DNA from: Leucothrix arctica
GTDB lineage: Bacteria; Pseudomonadota; Gammaproteobacteria; Thiotrichales; Thiotrichaceae
Assembly (NCBI RefSeq): GCF_003172895.1
Contig: NZ_QGKL01000009.1
Span: 107,528-171,527, forward strand
Length of the DNA stretch: 64,000 nucleotides
Direction of reading: 5' to 3'
Below, piece after piece: positions 18,990 to 28,260 of the stretch. Within the stretch, counting starts at the first letter, position 1. Each line of letters opens with the position of its first letter. A program made the position numbers and the translations under genes. The notes beneath the pieces are model-generated. The model did not search any database, was not told the DNA's origin, and worked only from the letters and a program-made list of their open reading frames with translations.

Positions 18990-19586
18990 TTAGGTGTGAG
19001 AGATTAAAGTTCCCCACTCACCTGTTTCATCACTATATAAACGAATACGACTAATACTTGCATAGTCGACATTGAGTCTAAATAGATTCTCATCCTGCAT
19101 ACCCAAGATATACATTAGAACAACACGAATAACGCCTGCGTGAGTCACTAGTAGGACATTACCGCCTTTGTTATTTTCAGAGATTTCATGAAAAGCCTTT
19201 AATACACGGCTACGAAAATCCAAAAATGCCTCACCATTTGGTGGAACAACTCTTGTTGGTGATTTCCACCATGCATTTAACGTATCTGGGTCTTCTTCTA
19301 AAATATCTTGCGGAGAAGTGCCATCCCAGTCACCAAAATCTATTTCTTGAAAACGTTCATCAGTAATAAATTCCAACTCTTCTTGAGCAGCTAAAGATTC
19401 TGCAAACTCAGCACAACGTTGCAAGGGTGACGAAATAACTTTATCCCAACTTTCTTCGTCTTCGATCGACTTTTGCATTTGCGACCAACCCGTATCACTT
19501 AGAGCTGGATCGGTACTTCCACAAAAGACATTACCCAACTCCACTTCACCGTGGCGAAGTAGAGTAATCATGGTAGTTTCGGACAT
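18990..19586 (-). CDS. Histidine phosphatase (phosphoglycerate mutase-like) family protein
   Basis: A 198-residue member of the histidine phosphatase superfamily. The phospho-acceptor motif LLRHGE is at residues 9-14, the conserved arginine lies in ISSPLQRCAEFAE, the acid/base glutamate is in FQEIDFGDWDG, and the second histidine is in VTHAGVIRVV. The sequence is closest in feel to CobC/alpha-ribazole phosphatase or GpmB-like enzymes; with no cobalamin genes nearby the substrate is left open. It follows greA after a hairpin. Confidence 0.88.
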   Translation of the reverse strand: MSETTMITLLRHGEVELGNVFCGSTDPALSDTGWSQMQKSIEDEESWDKVISSPLQRCAEFAESLAAQEELEFITDERFQEIDFGDWDGTSPQDILEEDPDTLNAWWKSPTRVVPPNGEAFLDFRSRVLKAFHEISENNKGGNVLLVTHAGVIRVVLMYILGMQDENLFRLNVDYASISRIRLYSDETGEWGTLISHT

Positions 19587-19599
19587 AATTATAATTTTA

Positions 19600-19623
19600 T
19601 GAAGGTGCCAAACAGCACCTTCA
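19600..19623 (-). terminator. Hairpin downstream of greA
   Basis: A perfect 9-bp stem (TGAAGGTGC / GCACCTTCA) with a 6-base loop in the 68-base gap between greA and the histidine phosphatase gene. The minus-strand tail is A/T-rich (TAAAATTATAATT) rather than a pure T run, so termination is probably partial. Confidence 0.5.
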
Positions 19624-19654
19624 TCCTAAAAGGTTATTCGATGACCGACTTATA

Positions 19655-20134
19655 TCAATCTGTATAAGTTGCCGCGATAATTTCATACTCGCGCAAACCA
19701 CTTGGAGCTTTCACAACAGCAACATCCCCTTCCTCTTTACCAATTAAGGCACGAGCAATTGGTGACGACACAGCAATCTTATTTAGCTTAATGTCTGCTT
19801 CAATATCACCAACGATCTGGTAAATAACTATCTCTTCCGTCTCAAGATCTTCAAGTTCAACTTTGGCGCCGAACACAACACGCCCTTGAACATTTAGCGA
19901 TTGAACATCGATAATCTGACCAGAAGATAATACTGACTCCAACTCTTGGATTCTACCTTCGGTGAAACTTTGCTGCTCACGCGCCGCGTGATATTCAGCA
20001 TTTTCTTTCAAATCACCGTGCTCGCGCGCAGTAGATATATCTTGAATTATTTGAGGACGAACTTCAGTCTTTAAACGCAGTAATTCTGCTGAAAGTAATT
20101 CTGCACCTTTTGCTGTTATGGGAGCTCTATTCAT
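19655..20134 (-). CDS. greA: Transcription elongation factor GreA
   Basis: A 159-residue GreA that stimulates transcript cleavage by backtracked RNA polymerase. The N-terminal coiled coil carries the tip acids Asp41 and Glu44 in [17 protein letters not shown], in the same positions as E. coli, and a C-terminal FKBP-like domain follows ([13 protein letters not shown]). The start overlaps the carB stop by one base (TAATG), so it is translationally coupled at the end of carA-carB-greA, a common proteobacterial order. Confidence 0.98.
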   Translation of the reverse strand: MNRAPITAKGAELLSAELLRLKTEVRPQIIQDISTAREHGDLKENAEYHAAREQQSFTEGRIQELESVLSSGQIIDVQSLNVQGRVVFGAKVELEDLETEEIVIYQIVGDIEADIKLNKIAVSSPIARALIGKEEGDVAVVKAPSGLREYEIIAATYTD

Positions 20135-23100
20135 TATGCTTTGTTAATCCCTTCATGTAGGTCTTGTAGACGGTAAACTTGCTCATTGGCTGTAAATGCC
20201 ATCGCCTCGCATAAAGCCCATGCGCCAGTGATTGTTGTAGTGTAAGTCACCTTACGCTGCAATGCTTCACGACGAATTTCGTACGAGTCATTAATAGCCT
20301 TTTTACCTTCTGTCGTATTAACAATCAAGTGAACTTCGTCATTCTTAATCATATCTACAATATGTGGGCGACCTTCATGAACCTTATTGACCACCGTACA
20401 CTCAACGCCAGCGTCGTTTAATAAACGGGCGGTGCCACGTGTCGCGATTAAGGTAAAACCTTGAGCAATCAATCGACTACCGATATCCAAAACATGCTTA
20501 CGGTCAGTTTCACGGACACTAATGAAGGCTTTACCACCACTCTTAGGGAAGTCAATATTCGCGCCACGTTGTGATTTACCAAATGCTTCAGCAAAACTAC
20601 GGCCAACACCCATTACTTCACCCGTCGACTTCATCTCAGGGCCAAGAATAGTATCTACACCAGGGAACTTGATGAATGGGAACACCGCTTCTTTAACAGA
20701 ATAATACTCAGGAATAATTTCCTTCGTTTTACCCTGTTCTACAAGTGATACACCCGCCATACAACGTGCTGCAATCTTAGCTAATGGCTGACCAATCGCT
20801 TTAGAAACAAACGGCACTGTACGAGAAGCACGTGGGTTTACTTCAAGAACGTAAATATCATCGCCCTTAATCGCAAACTGGATATTCATCAAACCAATTA
20901 CGTTGATTGCTTTACCCATTTTCACACACTGATCACGCATCTCATCTTGAACTTCTTGGCTCAATGAGTACGGAGGTAATGAACATGCTGAGTCACCAGA
21001 GTGAACACCTGCTTGCTCAATGTGCTGCATGATTCCACCGATCAATACATTTTGACCGTCACAAATCGCATCCATGTCCACTTCAATCGCATCATCAAGG
21101 AAACGATCTAGTAGTACAGGAGAGTCATTTGAAACTTGAACAGCGTTATGCATGTAATAACGTAGATCTTCTTCGTTATATACAATTTCCATCGCACGGC
21201 CACCTAATACATACGATGGACGAACAACTAGTGGGTAACCGATTTCAGCAGCTAATAACACTGCCTGCTCTGGGTTACGTGCTGTTCTGTTTGGTGGCTG
21301 TTTAAGACCTAAACGCTCGATCATTTGCTGGAAGCGCTCACGATCTTCTGCCAAGTCGATTGCATCCGGGCTTGTACCAATAATTGGTGTGCCGCTAGCT
21401 TCTAGTGCTTCTGCAAGCTTAAGTGGTGTTTGGCCACCGTACTGTACAATTACACCTTTTGGCTTTTCAAGATCAACGATTTCCATGACATCTTCAAGCG
21501 TTAACGGCTCGAAATATAGACGATCTGAAGTATCATAATCTGTTGAAACAGTCTCAGGGTTACAGTTAACCATGATTGTTTCGTAACCATCTTCACGCAT
21601 CGCTAATGCCGCGTGAACACAGCAGTAGTCAAACTCAATACCTTGACCGATACGGTTTGGACCACCACCTAATACCATGATTTTCTCACGGTCTGTTGGT
21701 GCTGACTCACACTCTTCATCATATGAAGAATACATATAAGCAGTATCAGTTGAGAACTCAGCAGCACAAGTATCTACACGCTTGTAGATTGGGCGTACAT
21801 TTAAGTCACGACGGTGTTTGCTGAATGCTTTTTCGCTAACGTTTATTAGTTTAGCCAAACGGCGATCAGAGAAACCTTTACGCTTCAGCTCAAACATCGC
21901 TGCTTTATCTAAGTCACCTAGGAACTTACCATCAAGCCCCTGCTCCATTTCGACCAATTCTTGCATCTGATCAAGGAACCAAGGATCAATTGACGTTAGT
22001 TCGAATAACTCTTCAGCAGTCAAACCAAAACGGAAACCATCAGCCACGTACAAAATACGCTCTGGACCTGCTTCAGTAAGCTCACGACGTAGCTCATCTT
22101 TAGGGTATTCAGCAGTAAGGTCTAAGCGCTCATCCAAACCATCAATGCCAGTCTCTAGACCACGCAATGCTTTTTGGAAAGACTCTTGGAACGTACGGCC
22201 AATCGCCATTACTTCACCAACAGACTTCATCTGTGTAGTCAGGCGCTTGTCTGCTTTAGGGAATTTTTCGAATGTAAATCTTGGGATTTTCGTGACAACG
22301 TAATCAATCGTCGGCTCGAAAGATGCAGGTGTAGCACCACCCGTGATTTCATTACGAAGCTCATCAAGTGTGTAACCTACCGCAAGCTTGGCTGCGATCT
22401 TAGCAATTGGGAAACCAGTTGCTTTAGATGCCAATGCAGATGAACGAGATACACGAGGATTCATTTCGATAACAATCAAACGACCATCTTTCGGGTTTAC
22501 CGAGAACTGTACGTTTGATCCACCGGTATCAACACCAATCTTACGCAATACATCAATCGATGCGTTACGCATGATCTGATATTCTTTATCAGTCAATGTT
22601 TGAGCAGGTGCAACGGTAATTGAATCACCGGTATGGATACCCATTGGATCAATGTTTTCAATCGCACAGATGATGATGCAGTTGTCAGCAGTATCACGTA
22701 CCACTTCCATCTCATATTCTTTCCAACCCAGTAGAGACTCTTCAAGAAGAATTTCCGTTGTTGGAGACATATCCAAACCGCGCTCGACGATTTCTTCAAA
22801 CTCTTCACGGTTGTAAGCAATACCACCGCCAGATCCACCCATAGTGAATGAAGGACGAATGATTGTCGGAAAACCTAATTCTTTTTGAGCAGCACGCGCT
22901 TCTTCCATAGTGTGTGCAACACCAGAGCGAGCAGAATTAAGACCGATCTCTCCCATTGCAACACGGAATTTTTCGCGATCTTCAGCCATTTCGATAGCTT
23001 CTTTCTTCGCGCCGATCATTTCAACGTTGTACTTTTCTAGAATACCTTCAGCATCTAGTTCAAGTGCGCAGTTTAGTGCTGTCTGGCCACCCATTGTTGG

Positions 23101-23361
23101 CAAGATCGCATCTGGACGTTCTTTTTCAATGATCTTTGCAACGGTCTCCCATTGAATCGGCTCGATGTATATCGCATCTGCCATCTCTGGGTCAGTCATT
23201 ATCGTTGCTGGGTTAGAGTTAACCAAGATGACACGATAACCTTCTTCACGAAGCGCTTTACACGCCTGTGCGCCAGAATAATCAAATTCACATGCCTGAC
23301 CAATTACGATTGGACCTGCGCCGACGATCAAAATACTCTTTATATCTGTACGTTTAGCCAT
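20134..23361 (-). CDS. carB: Carbamoyl phosphate synthase large subunit
   Basis: A 1075-residue synthetase making carbamoyl phosphate for arginine and pyrimidines from ammonia delivered by CarA, bicarbonate and two ATP. Two homologous ATP-grasp halves are visible: the first begins [20 protein letters not shown] and the second [20 protein letters not shown] near residue 560. The C-terminal ~130 residues form the MGS-like allosteric domain ([20 protein letters not shown]). Length is the family norm. It starts six bases after the carA stop. Confidence 0.98.
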   Translation of the reverse strand: MAKRTDIKSILIVGAGPIVIGQACEFDYSGAQACKALREEGYRVILVNSNPATIMTDPEMADAIYIEPIQWETVAKIIEKERPDAILPTMGGQTALNCALELDAEGILEKYNVEMIGAKKEAIEMAEDREKFRVAMGEIGLNSARSGVAHTMEEARAAQKELGFPTIIRPSFTMGGSGGGIAYNREEFEEIVERGLDMSPTTEILLEESLLGWKEYEMEVVRDTADNCIIICAIENIDPMGIHTGDSITVAPAQTLTDKEYQIMRNASIDVLRKIGVDTGGSNVQFSVNPKDGRLIVIEMNPRVSRSSALASKATGFPIAKIAAKLAVGYTLDELRNEITGGATPASFEPTIDYVVTKIPRFTFEKFPKADKRLTTQMKSVGEVMAIGRTFQESFQKALRGLETGIDGLDERLDLTAEYPKDELRRELTEAGPERILYVADGFRFGLTAEELFELTSIDPWFLDQMQELVEMEQGLDGKFLGDLDKAAMFELKRKGFSDRRLAKLINVSEKAFSKHRRDLNVRPIYKRVDTCAAEFSTDTAYMYSSYDEECESAPTDREKIMVLGGGPNRIGQGIEFDYCCVHAALAMREDGYETIMVNCNPETVSTDYDTSDRLYFEPLTLEDVMEIVDLEKPKGVIVQYGGQTPLKLAEALEASGTPIIGTSPDAIDLAEDRERFQQMIERLGLKQPPNRTARNPEQAVLLAAEIGYPLVVRPSYVLGGRAMEIVYNEEDLRYYMHNAVQVSNDSPVLLDRFLDDAIEVDMDAICDGQNVLIGGIMQHIEQAGVHSGDSACSLPPYSLSQEVQDEMRDQCVKMGKAINVIGLMNIQFAIKGDDIYVLEVNPRASRTVPFVSKAIGQPLAKIAARCMAGVSLVEQGKTKEIIPEYYSVKEAVFPFIKFPGVDTILGPEMKSTGEVMGVGRSFAEAFGKSQRGANIDFPKSGGKAFISVRETDRKHVLDIGSRLIAQGFTLIATRGTARLLNDAGVECTVVNKVHEGRPHIVDMIKNDEVHLIVNTTEGKKAINDSYEIRREALQRKVTYTTTITGAWALCEAMAFTANEQVYRLQDLHEGINKA

Positions 23362-23367
23362 GACTAA

Positions 23368-24516
23368 TTAACCTTGTGTATCCATGAGCGCAATGAACTT
23401 ATCAAAAATTGGGGCAATGTCGTGAGGTCCAGGACTTGCTTCAGGGTGACCCTGGAAACTAAATGCTGGACAATCTGTACGCTCAATACCTTGCAAGCTA
23501 TCGTCAAATAATGAGCGATGCGTTGCTTTCAATGTAGCTGGCAAAGATGCCTCATCTACTGCAAAACCGTGGTTTTGACTAGTAATAAGTACTTTGTTTG
23601 TTGCTAAGTCTTGAACAGGGTGATTAGCACCGTGATGACCAAACTTCATTTTTGCAGTCTTTGCACCACTTGCTAAACCAAGTAGCTGATGACCTAAACA
23701 AATACCGAAGGTAGGTACTTTTTTCTCTAGAATTTGTTGAATCGCTGTAATTGCGTAGTCACAAGGCTCTGGATCACCTGGACCATTAGACAGGAATACA
23801 CCGTCTGGCTTCATTGCTAATACATCTGCAGCACTTGTCTTTGCAGGTACGACTGTTACGTTACAACCACGGTCAACAAGCATACGAAGGATATTGGTCT
23901 TAACACCAAAGTCATAAGCAACAACATTAAAGCGGCCTTCACCTGACTTAAGCGTAATCTGTGGTTCAGGCGGCAACTGCCAGCTACCTTCAGTCCACTC
24001 ATACTGTTTTTCAGTAGTCACTTCTTTTGCTAGGTCCATACCTTTCAGACCTGCAAAACCTTTAGCGGCTGCTAGCGCCTCTGCTTCTGACAAGTTATCA
24101 CCTGCCATGATACAACCACGCTGTGCGCCTTTTTCACGCAAGATACGAGTCAAACGACGCGTATCAATATCAGCAATAGCAACAATGCCTTTACGTGCAA
24201 GATAATCTGGAAGACTTTCTTTACCGCGGAAATTGCTATAAAGACGTGGAACATCTTTAACAACTAAACCAGTTGAGAAGATACGATCACACTCTTCATC
24301 TTCTTCATTAACACCGACGTTACCGATGTGAGGGTAAGTAAGCGTCACAATTTGCTGCGCATAAGAAGGATCCGTTAGGATCTCTTGATAGCCGCTCATC
24401 GACGTATTAAATACTACTTCACCGATGCTTGTTCCATCGCTTCCAATTGACTCGCCCTGAAAGATATTTCCATCTTCCAAGACTAAAAGTGCACGTTTTT
24501 TCAACGTTGCCTCCAC
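23368..24516 (-). CDS. carA: Carbamoyl phosphate synthase small subunit
   Basis: A 382-residue glutamine amidotransferase subunit that feeds ammonia to CarB. An N-terminal structural domain ([18 protein letters not shown]) is followed by a class I amidotransferase domain with nucleophile Cys273 ([11 protein letters not shown]) and His357/Glu359 ([11 protein letters not shown]). It is the first gene of carA-carB-greA. The 250-base upstream gap is structured and probably also encodes a divergent small RNA; no dapB precedes it here, unlike in many relatives. Confidence 0.98.
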   Translation of the reverse strand: MEATLKKRALLVLEDGNIFQGESIGSDGTSIGEVVFNTSMSGYQEILTDPSYAQQIVTLTYPHIGNVGVNEEDEECDRIFSTGLVVKDVPRLYSNFRGKESLPDYLARKGIVAIADIDTRRLTRILREKGAQRGCIMAGDNLSEAEALAAAKGFAGLKGMDLAKEVTTEKQYEWTEGSWQLPPEPQITLKSGEGRFNVVAYDFGVKTNILRMLVDRGCNVTVVPAKTSAADVLAMKPDGVFLSNGPGDPEPCDYAITAIQQILEKKVPTFGICLGHQLLGLASGAKTAKMKFGHHGANHPVQDLATNKVLITSQNHGFAVDEASLPATLKATHRSLFDDSLQGIERTDCPAFSFQGHPEASPGPHDIAPIFDKFIALMDTQG

Positions 24517-24551
24517 AGTAGACTAAATCCAGAGTTTGCTCGTAACGGCTG

Positions 24552-24579
24552 TTGACAATTTGATTCTAATCGCTAGAAC
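24552..24579 (+). promoter_or_regulatory. Candidate promoter of a small RNA divergent from carA
   Basis: A perfect -35 TTGACA (24552-24557), 16-base spacer, and TAGAAC (24574-24579, four of six -10 positions). The predicted start, about 24586, falls at the base of the first hairpin of the RNA proposed downstream. Confidence 0.45.
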
Positions 24580-24585
24580 TAAATG

Positions 24586-24676
24586 TAGGGAATCCATCCC
24601 TCTTGTATGTGTTCTATACTCCACATACGACACGGGACAGGTTTTCCTTATAGAAAGCCCATCCCGTGTTTTTTGT
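24586..24676 (+). ncRNA. Candidate ~90-nt small RNA with three hairpins
   Basis: Hairpin 1: AGGGA/TCCCT (24587-24601). Hairpin 2: GTATGTG/CACATAC (24605-24628). Hairpin 3: ACACGGGA/TCCCGTGT (24630-24669) with a symmetric CA/CA internal loop and an inner 7-bp stem GGTTTTC/GAAAGCC, followed by TTTTTTG and more T's. One inner pair is G-U on the plus strand but would be a C-A mismatch on the minus strand, and the T run is only on the plus strand. Both points favour a plus-strand RNA over a carA leader. Function unknown. Confidence 0.5.
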
Positions 24677-24766
24677 TTTTGTAAACCTTCGCTATTCTAA
24701 TCGAATCCAAGAATAAGATCTACGCTAAACAGTAAAAAGCCTCGTGGAGTTTTGTAGCTAAGTTAC

Positions 24767-25738
24767 TCAATTCGAAGCAGTAAGTGTTTTGATCTTTACA
24801 TCAATATCTCTAATCAATATTGCCAACTCACGATTTTGATCCACAACTGAACTAAACTTGGCTTTCAATCTCGCATTTTCAGCATCCGCTTCGGCCATTT
24901 GCTGCTTCACGCTAAATAGCTTTTTCATCGTCGCCTGATACTCAAGACTAACCTTGTCGCTACCAGTTATTAACTCTCTATCTATGTCTGGCATAACAAC
25001 TGAAGAAACAGCAACATCATCAGCCGTAACACTCACTGAATAGAAAGTAATAGTAGCTACAGGCTCTAATGCTGGTTTCTCAGCAAACGTATCAACAACA
25101 GCAGTAAATTTACTAAGCCCTTCGTTGACATCATCCAAAATTAAGTCATCACCTTCTATTAGCACCATCTCGATAGGCTTGGTCTCAACAAGATTCAGAT
25201 TTATAAACTCATCAGATCCAGCAATAACAGACACATCCGTTGTTGATAACTCACTCACGGACTGCGTTATCTCATCTTCCGTCATATCCAACTGCATCCC
25301 AGCATCATCATCCAAAACGACAATAGTCTCTAATAATGGGATCGGACTTAAATACTCGTCCTCTTCAGCAACGTCGGCCAAAGTCGCCGACTCATTCACT
25401 GGCGCCGACTCTACTAATGATTCAGGCTCAACTTCTTGAACTGAATTATCAGTTACAAATTCTTCCCCCTCATACAACAGCACTTCGTTGTTTAACTCAG
25501 GAGCAGGTATTGAATCGACCTTACCTAAGTTAGCACTTTGCAATACTGCACTTGGTGAGCGTAGAGGTGGTTCCACTACTCGGAGATTACTATCCGCAAC
25601 CATCTCAGGCTTTGAACCTAAAATGGCATATAGCAACCCAAAGAAGCCCACTACTAGCAGACCTATTAATATATTTTTTATATTTACTTTCAACCTAGCA
25701 CCTATTTCGTAATATCGTAGCCACACCAGTAAAAGCAT
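24767..25738 (-). CDS. Acidic single-pass membrane protein with C-terminal coiled coil
   Basis: Up to 323 residues, family not recognised. One membrane helix (IKNILIGLLVVGFFGLLYAIL, ~residues 20-40) is followed by a long, very acidic, low-complexity region (~50-265) rich in Glu, Asp, Ser and Val. The C-terminal ~45-residue coiled coil (KQQMAEADAENARLKAKFSS) ends in a short tail. The start is uncertain: the first ATG (25736-25738) lacks an RBS, whereas a TTG at 25691-25693, just before KVNIKNILIG, has AGGTG about ten bases upstream and would give a cleaner membrane anchor. Topology suggests an acidic periplasmic stalk with a coiled-coil end. Confidence 0.65.
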   Translation of the reverse strand: MLLLVWLRYYEIGARLKVNIKNILIGLLVVGFFGLLYAILGSKPEMVADSNLRVVEPPLRSPSAVLQSANLGKVDSIPAPELNNEVLLYEGEEFVTDNSVQEVEPESLVESAPVNESATLADVAEEDEYLSPIPLLETIVVLDDDAGMQLDMTEDEITQSVSELSTTDVSVIAGSDEFINLNLVETKPIEMVLIEGDDLILDDVNEGLSKFTAVVDTFAEKPALEPVATITFYSVSVTADDVAVSSVVMPDIDRELITGSDKVSLEYQATMKKLFSVKQQMAEADAENARLKAKFSSVVDQNRELAILIRDIDVKIKTLTASN

Positions 25739-26010
25739 GCTGACTAAGTCATTGAACTATTGGAAATAGATTAGAGCAGGTAATGTAAAAGTCCCACTCC
25801 CACCCTGACGAAATAACACAACTGAATGCTGGGTAGGAAAACAGGATTAATTATCGAAACTAAGCGTATGCAAAGAATCGACAAGCGGTAATATTAAGAT
25901 TTATGTCTCGTTAATCTCATCAGATAAAGAGCAACGGAGCCGTACTGTGCTGTATTTGCTAGAATAGAGAAAAATTTGCTATTAAATAGAGAGAGCATCA
26001 AAAAACAAGC

Positions 26011-26514
26011 ATGACAAATTCATCACTAATAAGACGATTTACCGCACAAGGTATTGCAATCAACTTACTTCTATTATGTAGCCTTGTCGCGCTAGTCATT
26101 GGTGTCACTGCACCTTTGATTACACTTCAAAAGCTATATTTTATTGAAAACACCATCTCCCTGATATCAACAATACAAACACTTTATATAGATAAGGAGT
26201 GGTTACTATTTTTTGTTATTGCCATTTTTAGCCTGTGTATACCTGTCATCAAAATCATTAGCTTGCTGCTGATCACTAATGTTGAATATAAAACAGGCTC
26301 ATTCTTAGACAAGTCGCTTTCGCTTATTGAGACCCTTGGGAAGTGGTCTATGCTAGATGTGTTCGTCGTCGCCCTTTTACTTGTATCCGTGAAGCTCGGC
26401 GCACTCGCTAAGGTAGAAGTGCATTATGGTCTTTATATTTTTACGGCATCGGTAATGTTGACAATGATATTAAGCTTTTGGATTTACAGCTTGACCCACA
26501 AAAAGGCAGAGTGA
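26011..26514 (+). CDS. PqiA-like integral membrane protein
   Basis: A 167-residue protein with four predicted membrane helices. The GKWSMLDVFVVALLLV segment (~residue 110) is the hallmark of the paraquat-inducible protein A domain, which in PqiA/LetA works with MCE proteins in envelope lipid transport. This is a single domain without the zinc-finger cysteines of full-length PqiA, and no MCE (PqiB/LetB) gene is adjacent, so its partner is unknown. The RBS is weak (GAGAG far upstream), leaving the exact start a little uncertain. Confidence 0.82.
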   Translation: MTNSSLIRRFTAQGIAINLLLLCSLVALVIGVTAPLITLQKLYFIENTISLISTIQTLYIDKEWLLFFVIAIFSLCIPVIKIISLLLITNVEYKTGSFLDKSLSLIETLGKWSMLDVFVVALLLVSVKLGALAKVEVHYGLYIFTASVMLTMILSFWIYSLTHKKAE

Positions 26515-26764
26515 ATACAAATTGAATAAATTTCAACTAATCACGTAAATTTAGCGGACCTTTTTGTCATAGCAACCACTAAGTGATAAATGGCATGTGT
26601 TGATTACAACAAATACATACCTTTAAGTTTTTCTGAATCAGTTAATATCGTATGATTCACTGGAATACAAGTCGCGAGACTCGACAATAAAGACTCTAAA
26701 ACATCTTTAAATAGCCACCCCGGGACGGGTGCAGATCGAAACATCACAGGAGATAATATAAGTC

Positions 26765-28060
26765 ATGATAAAAAAAGCATTGCTACTGTTGCTATTAGCT
26801 GCAGTTTGGGCTTTTGGTAGCTGGTGGTACTACACCTGCATGATCAAAGGCTTTTGCCGCACTAATGGTACATTCACAAGCGCGGCCGAACGTGCTAAGG
26901 GCGCAGCGATAACCACTGCTGCCGCTACAGGAATAGTTGTCGCTGCTGGCGCTAACACCCCTAAGGAAGATGACCAACAAGTTGCCGCAACAGACTTTAT
27001 CGACCAAGATAACGATGCAATATCAGACGAAGATGAGCGTAGCCTAGGAACAGACCCTAGCAACGACGACAGCGACTCTGATGGCATAAAAGATAATGAA
27101 GAACTTGGTACTGACTTACAGAATCCAACCGACACCGATGGTGACGGCATCATTAATGCATTAGATGATGATGATGATAACGACACGCTACTAAGTGTAG
27201 ACGAGTTGAAAAACGGTACCGATCCATTATCAGTAGATAGTGATGCTGATGGTTTAGATGACCCAACTGAAGTAAGTGGAAAGCTGGGTACTGACCCAAT
27301 GAATCCAGATAGTGATGCTGACGGCATTTCAGATGGTATTGAAATCGGCTCTAATATTAGCCAACCCATTGATACTGATAACGACGGCACTATCGACGCG
27401 CTAGACAGTGATGATGATGATGATGGCCTTCCAACATTACTTGAGTCTAAGCTCAGCAGTGACCCATTATCTGTGGACAGTGACGGTGATGGCATCAGTG
27501 ACAAAGAAGAAGTAGGTAAAGATTTAGATCAGCCTATGGATACTGATGGTGATGGTATTTTAGATCTAGTGGATGACAGCAACGACACTCCGAGTACCAC
27601 CGATATTACTGATACCGCTACTCCTGCGACACCTGAACAAGGTGATGCTAAAGACGAAGTAACGATTGATACCGTGGAAAGTGCGGATGACAGCCCTGCT
27701 GATATGGATATCCCTATTCAGAAGAGTCGCTTGTACTTCCCATTCCGTTCTGCAAACCCACGCTTGTCTGGTGCTGCTAAAGAGTACTTTGAAGAAGTAT
27801 CACTTTGGCTAAATCAAAGCCCAAGCAATAGCATTGTGCTAACAGGACATACGGATAGTATCGGTAAAGCAAAGAGTAACCTTAACTTAGGTCTTAAACG
27901 AGCAATCGAGATCAAAGACTTAATGGTTAAGCTTGGTGCTAAATCAGCTCAAATAGATGTTGCTTCAATGGGTGAGACACAACCTATCGCTAGTAACAAA
28001 ACAGAAGCTGGCCGCCATCAAAACCGACGCGTAGAGCTGATACCAACCGTTAAAAAATAA
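26765..28060 (+). CDS. OmpA-family protein with thrombospondin type 3 repeats
   Basis: A 431-residue envelope protein. Residues 1-22 form an uncleaved-looking membrane anchor (ALLLLLLAAVWAFGSWWYY), followed by a Cys25-Cys31 pair. Residues ~77-275 are a run of calcium-binding TSP3-type repeats (DSDSDGIKDNEELGTD, DTDGDGIINALDDDDD). Residues ~310-431 form an OmpA/MotB peptidoglycan-binding domain with GHTDSIG and the NRRVEL end motif. It probably spans the periplasm from the inner membrane to the wall on a stiff Ca2+-dependent stalk. GGAG precedes the ATG. It is the first gene of a three-gene cassette. Confidence 0.9.
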   Translation: MIKKALLLLLLAAVWAFGSWWYYTCMIKGFCRTNGTFTSAAERAKGAAITTAAATGIVVAAGANTPKEDDQQVAATDFIDQDNDAISDEDERSLGTDPSNDDSDSDGIKDNEELGTDLQNPTDTDGDGIINALDDDDDNDTLLSVDELKNGTDPLSVDSDADGLDDPTEVSGKLGTDPMNPDSDADGISDGIEIGSNISQPIDTDNDGTIDALDSDDDDDGLPTLLESKLSSDPLSVDSDGDGISDKEEVGKDLDQPMDTDGDGILDLVDDSNDTPSTTDITDTATPATPEQGDAKDEVTIDTVESADDSPADMDIPIQKSRLYFPFRSANPRLSGAAKEYFEEVSLWLNQSPSNSIVLTGHTDSIGKAKSNLNLGLKRAIEIKDLMVKLGAKSAQIDVASMGETQPIASNKTEAGRHQNRRVELIPTVKK

Positions 28061-28107
28061 GCGACCACATGATGTATTTCAAAGATTATCGTGCTTGAGG
28101 ATAAAAA

Positions 28108-28260
28108 ATGTTTGAACACGCTGTAACAATGACACACGAACTAAAGGATGCCAGCCTAGCGTTATTAATAATGCTTGGCGGCGCCTTCCTACTAGGTTGC
28201 CTTTTTTGTTGGGCACTTAGCTCTCGTAAACGTTCTAGTAAACTGAAGGAAATCCAATAA
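28108..28260 (+). CDS. 50-residue single-pass membrane peptide
   Basis: A short open frame of 51 codons, ATG at 28108 preceded by TTGAGG at a good distance, with the stop overlapping the next ATG by one base (TAATG). The product has a short N-terminal part, one membrane helix (ALLIMLGGAFLLGCLFCWAL) and a basic tail (SSRKRSSKLKEIQ), so a cytosolic C-terminus is likely. The helix shares AFLLGxLFCW with the N-terminal helix of the next protein, suggesting related or interacting segments. Function unknown. Confidence 0.75.
   Translation: MFEHAVTMTHELKDASLALLIMLGGAFLLGCLFCWALSSRKRSSKLKEIQ

Noticed and set aside
24563..24703. Direct repeat ATTCTAATCG at 24563 and 24694 upstream of carA as ArgR boxes
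   Set aside because: It is only ten bases and does not form the inverted TGAAT/ATTCA pattern of ArgR sites.
25739..26010. Gap upstream of the PqiA-like gene searched for genes or structure
   Set aside because: No coding frame with an RBS, no strong hairpin and no clear promoter pair was found.
26515..26764. Gap between the PqiA-like and OmpA genes searched for an RNA or mobile element
   Set aside because: Only short palindromes (GTCG...CGAC, GAATCA...TGATTC) are present; nothing supports a feature beyond the OmpA RBS.
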